DNA of 64,000 nucleotides, from contig CAJNYU010004415.1 of assembly GCA_905331475.1 (NCBI GenBank), positions 280,591 to 344,590 of the forward strand, in the 5' to 3' direction. Of this stretch, positions 11,527 through 24,700 are shown piece by piece. This DNA is from Rotaria socialis (taxonomy: Eukaryota; Rotifera; Eurotatoria; Philodinida; Philodinidae). The notes beneath the pieces are model-generated. The model searched no databases and had not been told where the DNA came from. It saw nothing but the letters and a program-made list of their open reading frames with translations. Every line of letters starts with the position of its first letter. The stretch's first letter is position 1. The position numbers and the translations under genes were made by a program.

Positions 11527-12093
11527 ATGCAACCCTTCTCAGCCGAGCTCTTAAGTATTCTAGTACTTATTTCTATATCATGGTCAGGTGTAATATTTAT
11601 TGCTGTAGTAATTCTTATAATTTTTCTTACTTGCAAATCATGTTCAAAACGCCGTCGTCCTGGATTTATTCATCCAAAACAGACACATTCACCAACTATA
11701 TCGGTTTCAGATAGTAATGATAGTGTAACAAAAACACCTCTACCAACTGAATATCTCCCGCATGGAACTAATAAACAGAAACTGCCCGAAAAACATCACT
11801 ATTTGGATGACACAATTAGTGTTACGAATGAGCATACTAATCCTTTTTATAATAAGAATACAAAAAGTCAACAAAAAACATATACGCATGACAACAATGA
11901 CAGGACGACAACAACAATGCATGAACATGGAACAAATAACCGAAATTATCATGTACGACGACCCCACAATCAAACAGTTCAGCCAATAAGTAATGTTCCA
12001 GCTGTAAATCGGCCTACACCATACCCTCAAGATGTTATTGCTCGTGATCGGCTAATGAATCGTAATCGATTTCCAATAGACCTTAGATATTAA
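11527..12093 (+). CDS. Single-pass membrane protein, 188 aa, unknown family
   Basis: The first ATG in the frame is at 11527. The open frame extends further upstream only through non-ATG codons and a GTAAGT-like donor, so this start is preferred. Residues about 8-35 form one strongly hydrophobic segment (LSILVLISISWSGVIFIAVV) followed by a basic stop-transfer patch (KSCSKRRR). The rest is a polar tail rich in Asn, Thr and His with several Pro, probably cytoplasmic and disordered. No domain is recognised. The short extracellular N-terminus and long polar tail resemble orphan type III membrane proteins. Intronless as read. Confidence 0.6.
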   Translation: MQPFSAELLSILVLISISWSGVIFIAVVILIIFLTCKSCSKRRRPGFIHPKQTHSPTISVSDSNDSVTKTPLPTEYLPHGTNKQKLPEKHHYLDDTISVTNEHTNPFYNKNTKSQQKTYTHDNNDRTTTTMHEHGTNNRNYHVRRPHNQTVQPISNVPAVNRPTPYPQDVIARDRLMNRNRFPIDLRY

Positions 12094-13634
12094 TACGAAC
12101 TAATGAAGCAAAGCAATAATAATCATAGTAATGAAAGAGGAATTGTTTTTATAAACAGTGTGATAATGTTTGGATTGTTTCGATCAAATGAGGCCGCTAA
12201 AAAAGAATCAGAAAAATAAAAATGTTTTGCCATTGATTTGTTTTGCTGATAAAAAAATGGCTAAAGATCAGCTTCATTTTGTCGATTGGATTTTATTTTA
12301 TCGGATCAACAATCGCTGTCGTCAGAAAGTATCTCACGATTTTGATCGGAAATAATAATGTGAAAAATCGAAGTTCATTTTTTATCTTGGTAAGATATGT
12401 TTACGAGTTACACATCCCATTGCTTTATATTTTGAAATCGTCTTCCGTACATAATTTTTTAAGCTGTCTTATTTTTGATATTTTAATTTTTCTCAATTTG
12501 AGATCAACATGGCGTCAACGTGTTGTCTGATTCCTAATATCAATGAGGCGTACTCGATAAGTTCTATTTAATAGAAAAACATAGATTTGATTATTGATCA
12601 TGGGTGAAACTGTGACATTACGTTTGAATTTATCATCTGGTCGCTCAGCTGCGTGTGATTCTTCATTCACTCACTTAGAGATATGAAGTGTTAGTCTGTA
12701 AATAAATCGAGTAAATTACTAGAATAGTATGGTCTACACTACAACTCTGACAGTCACGCATGCACTTCATTATTTAGACACTAATTCTATCAAAATATGC
12801 TATTTTTATGCCCTAATGCTTCATAATTTGCATGTCGTCATCTATTAAATTAACTCGAACTCCAGATTTCTTGATAGACTTAATCAATAATCTCATAGAA
12901 AGTTTATTTATTTAGTGAACATATTGTACGACATTGTATTGCTCCTGTTGATACTACCAACGAAACAAGTAGCTAAAATGTTATACTACACCGTACTACT
13001 GAATAAGTCGATGATTCATAAAGCTGTGTTGTACGAAAGACAGCTATTGTATCCATCCCTGTAGACTAGTGTAATATTATTCATGCAGGTCAACACATGA
13101 GTATATACTAAACAATGAAATTTGATAAGAATAATCTTGTTATATCGAGCTGCGCTCAAGTTAACTTTTAAATTTAGAAACATTTTTGATGGTAATCGAA
13201 TTAGGAATCTTTATTATCACAACAAAACTATCAAATTTCACCATTTAATCAATTGTCAACAAGCATTTTTTTCTTCTATATATAAACCATCTTGAATTTC
13301 ATAATTGATTGAGAAAAAATTAAGCTTAAGCCTTCGATCTTTCATCTTACACGTATCTATGCGTTAACTCTTCTTTTGTTTTTGTTTCTCGATCTATGCC
13401 ATGGTTGCAAGTCTTTTCTTATATGACATAAGATCTAGAGTAATTTAAGTTTTGCCAAATTAATCCTTATCTACGCTACATATCAAATGAGCAGCCCAAA
13501 AAAACTTTTGTCATTCCGACAGATGAAACCTATTACAATATATATCTATATTAAATTATTCATATTAATGAAAGAATTAATAATAATCTTTCATCGAAAG
13601 ATCTCATCGATTCTTTATTAAACTCATATGGAAA
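12094..13634. other. Intergenic stretch, 1.5 kb
   Basis: AT-rich. A plus-strand open frame at 12243-12530 is hydrophobic by composition but has no support. Nothing else is recognised. Confidence 0.4.
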
Positions 13635-15497
13635 CTAAATTAGTAACGATTCTAACTGATATCTAATCAGCTGCTAGAAAAATTCCAGCAAACAAACAAA
13701 TTCTATATTTTCGTTATTACTAACCCGTTTGCAATAGTCAATAAAATCTTCTAATGTTATTTGTTCAGTGTGCATTGGATCAATACGCTAAAAATTCAGA
13801 TAAGTAATGAAATCAATTGTTATTCAATTATCAAAACGTGCTTCAAATATTTCATCGACATGTTGATGAATTTCACGTTCTTCAACACGAGGTTGAACTG
13901 CTCGGCCAAGAAGATCATAAAATGAAGCAATAATTTCAGTGACATTCTAAAACAAATTGATAATATTTATTTTAAATTATAAAAAACAAAACAAAAAACG
14001 GTACTTCTCGTGTTAATAATCCTTCACCATTTATATCATATAGACGAAATATCCATCGTAATTTTTCATCAATCGTTCCTCTACATAGGACTGACAATGT
14101 CAAAATATAATCCTAAGATAAACGATAAAATTCTATTGCAAAAAGAAATTAATTCCATAAAATTTACATCGAATGTAAATGTTCCTTTGTGATTACGATC
14201 GAATATTGAAAATAGAAAATGAGTATACTTAATTGGATCTATATAACGAAAAATAGGAACAGAAATAAAGAAATATTTACTTTTAGGGTGCCTTACTTCC
14301 TTGAGGAAAAAATTGCAAATAAATTTCACGTAGTCGTTCTTCAGTAACATTTCCACCTGGACATTCCTTTTAGGATTGAAAAAAAAATTTAATAATTCCA
14401 ATAAAGTAGAATTTAATTTGTACTTCTTTAAAACTGCGATATAAAAGACGAATTTCTGCTTTTGAAAAACGAGTACATTTCATTATTTCTTCAAGTGAAC
14501 GTGGATGTTGGACATTTTTCGCGAGGAGAGCATCCAAACGAGATTCTAAAATTTAACAAAATATATTCAAAACTTGCATACAGTCACAACATCATCATGG
14601 ATGAATGAATATTTCCTTCAAAAACTATTTCAAACACTATATATTGCGTGACTGAAGTAAAACAAGCTGAGAAAATTTTCTGCTTCTTTTGATAAAAACA
14701 TTTTCTTCAAGCAGAAAGCAACGGAAGCTGTCTTATATTTTTAGAACAAAACAGTAACCACATGTTATTCATCAAAAGATCAGATGAAGTCGTTAACAAT
14801 TAGTAATACAAAAGATCGATCTATGATACAATGTTTATAATCTATGTTAGTGGGCATGTGTGTGTGACATTTTTCTAGTACATGAAATAAATATTCTGTT
14901 GTCAATTCTTAACCACATCATCGTAATTGCGCAATGAAATTTTCCTGTCTAAATTTCGTATTAAATATTTTCATAGTAATATTTCATATTTCACTGATCG
15001 TAATTGTCAATCAGTGTAGATACGACAAGTTGATTATTATATTAGTAAATTCGATCTTAATCAAATATTTCAAGTGCCATATTTATCAATGTCAATCGAT
15101 GGAATTAAGTGGATGTTTGTCACTTTAATATTGAAGAACTTAATCAAATCAAGAAGCACACCAACGCACATTCTACACTTGAATCTAATATATAATTAGC
15201 CGAGTTAATTTCATTGATTATCGATATATGATGTTATATTAGAATAATAACAATAATAATATGTCTGTTCTATTAATTTGTCTTATTATGCGACGTATAT
15301 ATCAAATAAATGTATAGCTAATTGAATACGAACACAAATTTGTTTCATATGCATAATAATAAAACGATTGCAAAATGGCATTAGCTAATTCAATTATCGA
15401 GAAAATTAACTTACGTACCTGCTTTACTCTGTCTTGTGCCTCTGCCAAAATTAAAGTTACTGGTTCCGTGTGAAAAAGAAGCTATATTAGCACCCAT
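13635..15497 (-). CDS. KChIP-like neuronal calcium sensor, 8 exons
   Basis: Exons: 15497-15419, 14545-14424, 14366-14297, 14238-14168, 14112-14005, 13946-13842, 13787-13725 and 13673-13635. The total is 657 nt, or 218 aa, typical of Kv-channel-interacting proteins and other neuronal calcium sensors. The N-terminus MGANIAS has a Gly2 suitable for myristoylation. Key segments are [34 protein letters not shown] (EF-1 with the degenerate C-P pair of the family), [17 protein letters not shown] (EF-2), [19 protein letters not shown] (EF-3) and a C-terminal EF-4 helix ([12 protein letters not shown]). The protein is expected to bind Ca2+ and modulate an A-type K+ channel or another membrane target. 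The intron between exons 6 and 7 appears to use a GC donor. The last exon, encoding [12 protein letters not shown], is the least certain. Confidence 0.85.
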
Positions 15498-17413
15498 CCT
15501 TGTTATCAAGCATCATGGGTATTGGATACTAAACAATTATGATTAACCCAGCACATTCACAATCTATCTATCACTCTCTCTTTTGTCGCGCTAGTTTTAT
15601 CTGTCTGCCTGCCTGTCTGTCTGTCGCTCTCTCTCTCTTCGCTTTTTTTGACTATTGCAATGCGCGACAATATGAGAACGAAAGATGACATGTAGAACGA
15701 GCAGATGACATTTTGCCCGGCGTTTTTTCAATTATGATCGTTGGTAGCCCTGTAAAAGCACAGAAGGCACAGATGGATTGTCCACATAAATATGATTGCA
15801 AAGAGAAATATAGAATAGGGCAAAAATTCAATAACGAGAGGAAATGAGCGTTGATCTTAAAGTGTGTTTCCGATCGGATGAGGCTCTAATCTCGATATTG
15901 ATAGAAATCTATAAGATTGAATCACTTGTATGTTTGATATACAAAGTCTATTGGAAGAACGAATAATCATCGTCAATATAATAGATCGTCGACATAAAAC
16001 GAGATAATGTGAATTTCGCAAATAAAAGAGAGTCGCTTTAACTGGCAGCATATGTCTATTATGAGAAAAGGATATTGTCGATTAGAGAGCACTGTATAGA
16101 TTTTCGTTTGATTGTTCTCATATATTCCAAAAGGAAACTGATGAATAAATGAAGAAGAAGAAAAAAAACACAATATTCTTGCAATAGAATATATTTATAG
16201 TATTAGGAGTGTCGATAATGCTAAATTGTCGATAATAATTAGATGTTATTTAATCGAATGAAAAGGTTTTTCGTCTAATATAAAAAAAGAAGCGATGATT
16301 TCATGCGAAAAAAAAAATCTTTTTATGGTTAATTTCATATAGAAAATATTTCCGAGTACAGCCAATTATCAAAAGAATGCGATAGATTGTTTTCCACGAA
16401 ATTTTATCGAGGAAAAATTTTTTTTTCATTTTTTGGCATCACAAATTAGCTATAGTTTCAAGTTGAATGCTTTTCTTAGTAAAAGAAAATAAATACGAGA
16501 AAATATAGCTTCAGGCTAAATATTAACAGAATAATTAGATGGATGGAAAAACGGAAGATATTTCATCGATTCCAAAAACCTTGAGGGATTATTTCTTTTC
16601 ATTGGACTGTATATATAGTTTTTTCAAGTGCAATCTAGAATGTCTATAGCTTTTTATAAGACTGAAAATTAAAGTTCACCAATTTTTTACTTGCTCTGTC
16701 AAATGTATTATAAAAAAAAAGAAATAAAGCACTTAGCAAATTGCTGAAGTAGTTTGTCTTATAAGAATAAAAATTATTCTAAAACACGAAATCTCGGCAA
16801 TCACATAAATAAGACGTATTGTTATATAGCTACTATAGATTAATTGAAAGTTCTAAATTGAGGCTCTTGGCTATTTCCGAACTTTTGTTTTTCTAATATA
16901 GATCGTAAAAAATCTTGATGATATATCTCATTTCGTAGAAAAATGGCTCTTATACACTCGTCTGCGTTGAATAGAACAGTGTCGTATAACAAACTCTTGA
17001 TGAGAGCATCTTCACGAAATGAAATACTCAGCACACTCCACATTATGAGCTTCAGAAGAAAAAAATAAGAATAGATGAAGACGAAGAACAACTTTTTCAG
17101 TTAGCATAAAAATGCTACAGTAGCGACAATAACATAATCAAAAGTTTACAAGTGTGCTGTTTGTATAACATTGATCAGTTACAGGGGGTCAAAATGATTG
17201 CTCGAGAAGTCAGATATCATAGAACAAAAACTAATATACATATCTGTCGCATTATTTAATCTATATTTAAATCATAGTATTGTTATTATAAGGAATGCAT
17301 TTATTTACATATATTTTATTGAGATAAAAAAATTATATATATATTTCTTACGTTTGCATTCATTGCAAGATCCAAAAAAGAAAAGAAGTATCAAATACTT
17401 CTATTTCTTTGTT
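15498..17413. other. Intergenic stretch with pyrimidine-rich simple repeats
   Basis: It contains CTGT/CT-rich tracts at about 15599-15640, upstream of the calcium-sensor gene. The remainder is very AT-rich. A minus-strand frame at 16840-17043 (MWSVLSISFREDALIK...) was considered but not accepted as a gene. Confidence 0.4.
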
Positions 17414-17670
17414 ATGAATCAGCGAAGTGAGAAACCACTCACATATATGCAGTGAATGAGAATGATGTTTTCTTTTTAGCAGACAACATTGAGAATAGAA
17501 TAGATTTGTATTTTTATATACCTGATACTTGTATTCGACGAACAGCTCGAAATATTCCAGTACTTAAACGTCGAGAAAATCGTTTACAACTTGCAATTAA
17601 ACGAGATGGTCGTCGATCGACAGTGAGCAATGTTGAATGGTACCACGACATGAGTTTCTTTTCTCATTAA
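17414..17670 (+). CDS. Possible small basic protein, two exons, 67 aa
   Basis: Exon 1 is 17414-17426 (ATG plus three codons and one base), with donor GTGAGA. Exon 2 is 17480-17670 after TTCTTTTTAG. The 53-nt intron is of normal size for this genome, and the joined frame is open for 67 codons to a TAA. Exon 2 uses Arg codons CGA/CGT heavily, unlike the surrounding AT-rich noise, and encodes a basic central segment (VLKRRENRLQLAIKRDGRR). No family is recognised. The exon-1 choice is inferred; exon 2 could instead belong to a transcript starting further upstream. Confidence 0.4.
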
Positions 17671-18621
17671 TCTAAAAGAGTCTTTGTTGTTTTAAAAAAA
17701 AAAACGTGACACAAACCAAAATCCACACATGTTACTCAAATGTTGTCGTGTTTCTAAATGGTCTTGTCGCTATACTTTTTTTTGTATCCGTTTATATGTC
17801 TCTTTTCTCTTTTCTTATAGATACACTTCTTTTTCCTCCACATTAGCTATTTTACATTCATTCATTATATCATTTCCAATGACTGCACTCGTTTCTTCGT
17901 TCGTCTGGTGACGACTACTAGTAATATAATGGTTCTCTTCTTATTTTCTCGTTTTTTTTTACTCATTTTCGATGTGTTATTATTTTACAAGAAAGGATTG
18001 ATGAAAACTAAGTGCGGAAAACAAAAGAATGCGAAGAGGAAACGAAAGAAGAGAGAAGAAAAACTGGAAACAATTGTTGATAATATAAATGAAGCATCGA
18101 CAAAGTATTTTTTCACTCCTATCAATGCTTCATGATTATTTTCCTAGATTCTATTTCTAGTTGTTATCAGAATTTAAATGATTAATTATCCTTATTGAAT
18201 TGACACGCATAGACAATGCCTTTGGATGATATTTATATGCTTGTCAGTTATATCATTGATACATTTATTCAAATCAATAGTAATCAATTTATTTTTATAT
18301 CATATATCATACATCTATACGTACACGCAGTAAAAATATATATAGTCCGCAAGCGACAGTTTCTGAGCAGATTTTTTTTTATATAATCAAATTCACCATT
18401 AGTACGAAAGAATATTAAGATATATATATATATATATATGAATAGATAAAAAAAAAGACGGCTCTATCCATCTCACATTGAATAGATTAAGAAAATAGCA
18501 TGTTTTTTTCTCTCGGTATACACCGCCACTTGTTGTTGACATACAGTCTTCAGGTCGTTGTTGAATGTACCCACTTCGTACGCCAATCATCATTAGCACG
18601 ATTATGCTCCGTTTTTTGTTA
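17671..18621. other. Intergenic stretch with (AT)n
   Basis: AT-rich. It holds the TA dinucleotide run at 18420-18439 and overlapping open frames of low-complexity hydrophobic or lysine-rich composition that were rejected. Confidence 0.4.
18420..18439. repeat. (AT)n microsatellite
   Basis: About ten uninterrupted AT units. Confidence 0.9.
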
Positions 18622-20580
18622 TCAACTATGGAATTGTGTCAGCAGACTGTTTTTAGCCAAAGGATTTTCTCTCCACGGAAAGTTTCGTAGTACTGTGTAC
18701 TTGACATTTGTTTTCGATAATGGTGTATTAGAACGAAGAAACTCTACTTGCTGAGATTCTTGTTGGCACGAATGAATCGACGGTGAATTCACTGGAATCA
18801 ACTGAATATCTGATAATTTCTGATGTGTGCTCAAAGGCAATTGTCTAGTCTGATTATTATTATTATTATGATTACGATATAAACAACGTTTTTTTAAAGT
18901 GGAATTCTCGAGTGGATCTTGCGGTAATTTTTGTTCAAATGAATTAATTTTTTGATGTTGTGTTTGAAAAAATTTTCGTTGAACTTTGACATTTGCTCTT
19001 GTCTTAAATGTGAAACGACAGCAACATAGGTCTCGAAATGCTCGTTGATATTTATTCGAAACAAGATTATAGAGTATTGGATTAATAATTGAACCAAAAT
19101 AAAATGTTATACCCGATATAACATAGAGATAAGCCATTATATTTGAAAATATGTCAGAATCCGAATCCAAATTTGAATTTAAACTCATTACAGCTGATAA
19201 TACGCGTTGTAAATAAAGGGGAGCATAACAAATAAAAAAAGCAATCACAACGGCCACTAAATGAAAATAGAAATTAATTAGATTGGCTTTTTCTATTTTT
19301 GTAAATGTTATATTTTAATTTTTGTAATAGACTATTCTCGTTAAGTCAATTCACCTATGTCAAGACAGACTTTTTCTAATTGTGAAAGTTTACATAAGAA
19401 GAGGCATCTGCTTATAATGACATGTCGCAGTCAATCGTTACACAACAGAATATGATAATTTAACAGTCACGAAATGATTCTGGTTTTTCTTGATTCAAAA
19501 AAAAAAATAAATTGAAATATCTATTAATGAATAGATTTTAGCTTAGGAGGAAAAAATTGAAATTGAAAAAACTATTTGGTTTTGCTTCTTACCTAATGTT
19601 TTAACAACAACTTTTCGTGCTTGATAACGTGCACGATTTTTTAACCATGAATAAGAACCGACATGTGAACTTTTATGTTGCATCTCGATTGTATTACTTT
19701 CTTTATGTGTCGTACTTGAATGGCAAGTTGTACTATTAGTTGTGTGTTTTTTCCCTTGAATTTCATCAGATGCTATGTGTGATGAACTTAGCTCATTTGG
19801 ATTTGAACGTTTTTCATATTTATTCACATGATGTAACGCTTTGATTATGACTATATAGATAATTCCGATAATTATCATTGGAAGATAAAAACAAAATATC
19901 GATGTTGTTATCATAATGATTGATAATAATTTTACGAACTTTTTCTTCGGTACACATGATTTACAATAGATATTTGATGATGAAGGAGTTTCATTTAATT
20001 TTAAATTTCTTGAATAATCTCTCGTTTTAGGTACGGTAGTTGTTGACGGTGGTGAAATCATAATTAAGTTTGTATCGATCTCATATGAAAATCCTATGGG
20101 AACACTAACTAGAAGCGACAAACACCAGATAATAATAATTATATTTTTTGCACGATGAAAACGATTTAATCGATGAAAATGCATCGGATGGACAATAGCA
20201 AAATAACGTTCACATGAAAATGCTAAAATAGTTAAAATTGATGAACTTGTAAAAAACTCAACACATATATTTCTCAATCGGCAGAACAAAATCGATAATG
20301 GCCATTCACGGTAGTGAATTTCGATCATTTCTAACGGTAAATTACATATTAGCATCATGAGGTCGGAGACAGCCAAATTGAGTAGATACAAATTTGTAGG
20401 CGTCCGCAAATGAGTATTATATTTAATGATAATAGTTGTCATGATGTTTCCCACAATGCCAATAAGAAAAATAATTGCATAAGTAACAATTAAAAGTCGT
20501 TCGATAAAAACCGGATTTGAAAATGCATTGTAGAATATAGACGGACAGGTATTTACAATATCCTTCTCCGTCGATAGCAT
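18622..20580 (-). CDS. Class A neuropeptide GPCR, neuromedin U/pyrokinin-receptor type
   Basis: Exon 1 is 20580-19593 and exon 2 is 19256-18622, separated by a 336-nt GT-AG intron. The join makes a GTG Val codon in VVVKTLVAVVIAFFICYAP. Total 1623 nt, 540 aa. All seven membrane segments are visible: TM1 (IIFLIGIVGNIM), TM2 (LYLLNLAVSDLMMLICNLP), the ECL1 Cys in FCRLRN, TM3 ending in ERYFAIVHP (DRY position), TM4 and TM5 in exon 1, TM6 (AFFICYAPLYLQR) and TM7 with INPILYNLVSNKYQRAF (NPxxY position) in exon 2. The TM6 and TM7 wording matches the neuromedin U, pyrokinin and capa receptor group. That predicts coupling to an amidated neuropeptide and Gq-type signalling. The third intracellular loop is long and polar. 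Ligand identity is inference. Confidence 0.88.
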
Positions 20581-21040
20581 GACTTTGCTCGAAAAAATTA
20601 CAGTAAATCTAAAAATATAAAACAGAATTTTTTCGAGACGATCTGATGATATGCAAAAAGAAAAGAAAAGAAATTTTTTTCTAAAGATAATAAATAATAA
20701 TACAGTAAAATAGTATGTATGATTTGTTTATATCTTTATGAAATGAAGAATAAATGGATAAAAAATAATTTCTACATCTATTTACTAATATTTGTCATAC
20801 ACTGCTCGATTATGTTCTCTGATACGTCATGCAGAATATATTCGAAATTCCTGATATGAATTTCAATCGAGAAATAAATCATCAGAGAATAAAGCGAACA
20901 ATACAGAAACATCAATATGGACCGAAAGGGCAGTCGGCGACATAAACAAACTAGCACATTATTCTTTACTCTATTTTTTTTATCTAAGAAAAACATAGAA
21001 AAATTAGTGATTAGTAATAGTATTTATTTTATAAAACAGA
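20581..21040. other. Intergenic flank between GPCR and palindrome
   Basis: AT-rich upstream flank of the GPCR gene. No gene is seen. Confidence 0.4.
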
Positions 21041-21728
21041 TAGAGTAAAGAGGGGTAAATGGGCACGCGAAAAAACACTTTCTGTTTGCGAAGCAAATAT
21101 CGCTCTCGTTTTTGAAGATAAAAAATCTTTTCGGTATGAACATTGTAGACAAAACATTTTTCTATCGATCTATTTTTTTCAATTTTGAAAATTTAGTCAG
21201 GACAAGTAGCCAGGCAAATTTTCGTGAGACGTACTTTTGCCTGTGCCCATTTCCACCAAACGGGGTAAATGGACATTTTCACATATTTTTGCAGGAGTAA
21301 TTAAAACATCATTTTTGACAAATTTATACATTATTTTATGAAGTTTTTATCACAAAAATGCTTGTCTCACTTTGCTACACATCTAGATGTGTAGCAAAGT
21401 GAGACAAACATTTTTGTGATAAAAACTTCATAAAATAATGTATAAATTTGTCAAAAATGATGTTTTAATTACTCCTGCAAAAATATGTGGAAATGTCCAT
21501 TTACCCCGCTTGGTGGAAATGGGCACAGGCAAATGTACGTCTCACGAAAATTTGCGTGGCTACTTGTCCTGACTAAATTTTCAAAATTGAAAAAAATAGA
21601 TCGATAGAAAAATGTTTTGTCTACAATGTTCATACCGAAAAGTTTTTTTATCTTCAAAAATGAGAGCGATATTTGCTTCGCAAACAGAAAGTGTTTTTTC
21701 GCGTGCCCATTTGCCCCTCTTTACTCTA
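21041..21728. repeat. 688-bp near-perfect palindrome without loop (foldback element)
   Basis: The two 344-bp arms are reverse complements with only a few mismatches. The centre falls inside ACATCTAGATGT at about 21384/21385, so there is no spacer. The outer ends are TAGAGTAAAGAGGGG and CCCCTCTTTACTCTA. The motif GGGGTAAATGG occurs both at the outer end and about 220 bp inside each arm, so each arm has an internal direct repeat. The two 62-residue open frames read from opposite strands are the same arm sequence and not genes. No transposase is encoded. This is a non-autonomous foldback transposon or a large hairpin. Confidence 0.92.
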
Positions 21729-24700
21729 GTCTAAAGTTAATTTATATCGTATTCATCGATAAACTAGTTTCTCTTTTTTTTAAATTGAATAATAGATTTT
21801 CTGTATGAATAGCTTGATTGATTTAGATCGACTAACGCTAATACGTTTTCTCCACGTTGAATGCTGCAGTTCGTCTTGACATCGACGCTTATTATGTGCA
21901 AATAAAATAAATTCTTATATTGTAAAATTCAAAATGTTAATGGAAAACTTAAAGGCATATGATTAATGAGTGTACTAAATGTACGCACATATTTATTTCC
22001 AAGATAAAAGCAGAAAAAAAATTAAATGGATTGATATTCGAACAGATGTTGACGCAGCTAGCTACTTATCCATAATATATTAACCATTACGATAGACGAA
22101 GAAAAATATTGATAATAGCATCATATTTTATTATAATTGAAGAGAATCTACGTAACACCTTACAGGATTTTTCTGTGGCTATTATGCACAATTAATCATA
22201 GGAGATTATGCGAGAAGAAATCAGATATCTCATTGAAAATGGCAAGAATAATAATAATAACTATAAAAAAAAGCCACAGGTTGATTATCTGAGATCGAAG
22301 GTTCATTCTTTAGAAGTGCGACTAACTTTTGGTTTAATTAAAATATAATACATGCTATCCATAGATTATATAAGTCTAACTTAAAGCTCTCAAAAAGTTC
22401 ACGTCGATCACTATTCTTTCTAATGTTTTCCTTTTTTTTTGATTCCTAACCTCCTAGTTAATTAATGAAGGACATAAATGCTTTAGTTACGATCTTAGCG
22501 ATGAAAAACAAAAACCATCCTATCTGAGAATCGGTGACGACGAAGGAAACAGAGCTTCTTTCAAAATATAAACAACAGATCAAATCAACATAGAAAAGAA
22601 AAGTATTTAACAGATTCATTACTATTGGTCGCATATACAAATAATTCAATCTCGAGTTCTGAACTATTCATATTGTATTATTCTTTAAAAAAAAGCACAA
22701 AAACATTCGGATGCTGTATATCTCACAGTAAACTTTAAAAATGAGATAAAAAATAATAAATCCAAACTAGAGGCATATCATAATCATGTTTATTTGAAGA
22801 TATAAAATATGTTATGGAAAAGAAAATTTCTGTTGTAATATCTACTTAAAAATTACATTAACGAGACCATCTCTTTTACATAAATTTCTAACCAAAGGCG
22901 TTTTGTACTAATTGGAAAAAATTAATTAATTGAATGTTTTTAGAACAGTTAGGATTTAATTCTATGACTTTTTTGTTTCTAAGCTGTCTCTAATAATCAG
23001 CTTAGTTTTCCAAAAATACAAAATCTAGACGACTGCTGCAAAGAATAATCTAGTACTTAACCATCGGTGTCGAGATGATAGCTAAATGAATAATAGTAAA
23101 AAAATGTTTCTCTTCGCTTGCTATTTACTTAATAAAATGCAACCTTTCGCTTTTAATTAAACATCAAATTATGGTAAAAAGAATCGTTTATCTTTTCAAT
23201 ATAAGTTTGAAAAATAAATTGTGCTTCCACCAGGATAGCATTTACAAGAGAAGCATAAACTTGACGTACTTGAATTGAGTTTGATAGCATTTTGAAGTAA
23301 ATTATATAGTGTCATAAGATGTATCCGTTCTTGATGATGAAATAGAAAAAGAATAAAAATGAGACACGATTAAATGGAAGCTTTTGGTGCATACGCATTA
23401 TATTATATTATCTTTCATCAGTGTAACTTTTGTAAAAGAAAGAAAAAGTGAAGATTTTTTATTAATTAATGGCTCATTTTTATTTGACGAATAAAGTGTC
23501 AAAAAATCTATTCTTTTGAACAGAAAATAATAGAATTATTTTTTCATCATGATTCTCTATTTCATCTTCCGTGATTAATGAGAACTATTTTTTTGTAGTG
23601 CTATGCTTGCTATGACGCCAAACATTTCTTATCATATAATAAAAATTGTATTCAAGAATTTGTTTTTCTTTAATGCCGTACAAAGCAAACAGACTAGATT
23701 GCCCATGGCAGAAATAGCAAATAAAACTAAAGACTTACTTTCTTATTGTCAACCAACCGACAAAATTTTACTATATCGGTGATTTACTGGCATGTTCAAG
23801 AGGGGTTAACTTCCTCTAAATATTAGATTGATATGAACATTCTTTTAAATTATTTGTGCTAGTTCAAGAACTGCTATTGTAAAGAACCCATGGGCTGAGT
23901 TCTCCCTTACTCATGTTTGACTTCTGATTAAAAACAGCAGTCAAATTCCGTTTGAGAACATAATCACTTACTTAATTTCCCCATGGTCATTTTGTATATA
24001 CTATGCATGAATGAGGAAGAAGAAAAAAAATTAGACCATGTCCAAATAAGGGAATGCTTGAAAAACAAATAATTGAAAAGGAGACGAGTAGAATAGATGT
24101 ATGCATGTCAACAGAGTGATCAGTACGGTAGTAGAGTGTAGTGTGAAATAACTACTAAACACGAGTGAATGACACTTGTGAAAGAAGAAAATTTTTATAA
24201 TAATTAGACATGCAAATTATCTTTCTACGGTGCGCTTGTTATTTATTTATATGATAAATCACAAGAAAGAATTTCAATAAAAGATTTCTATTATTCAAAG
24301 TCACGCATATGTTTATAATTCCTGTATTTGATCGCATTGAAGAGACTACTGATCTTGGAGAAATCTTTCTTTTTAACAGGTAGCAGTTTTCTATAATATC
24401 ATAGAAAAAGAAAGTCATGCAAACTCGTTCCTTCGTTTTCTTTTTATAGATGACATTCAAACATTAACGCTACTATTTTAGCTGACCTTAATAGATTTTA
24501 ATCAATCTGAGTTATTGATACCTTAAATCCTTGAGTGACTATTTTTTATGGCAAAGAGCACGTTATCTTACTTGCATGAATTCAACACAAAAACGCTTGC
24601 TAACCTGACATCGCTTGACTTGTATTAGTTTATTTTGAGCAATACAAAAAATTCTCCTCACCTACAAATACCACACAATTTACTACGGCTTACAAGCATA

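Noticed and set aside
16840-17091. Minus-strand frame with hydrophobic N-terminus, possible secreted peptide
   Set aside because: The frame begins at a non-ATG codon with an in-frame stop just upstream; the first ATG (17043) removes most of the hydrophobic part; no splice support.
17729-18135. Plus-strand frames rich in Phe/Ser or Lys
   Set aside because: Low-complexity products of pyrimidine- and purine-rich DNA; no homology or splice structure.
21112-21657. Two 62-residue open frames on opposite strands
   Set aside because: Both are the same sequence read from the two arms of the palindrome, so not independent genes.
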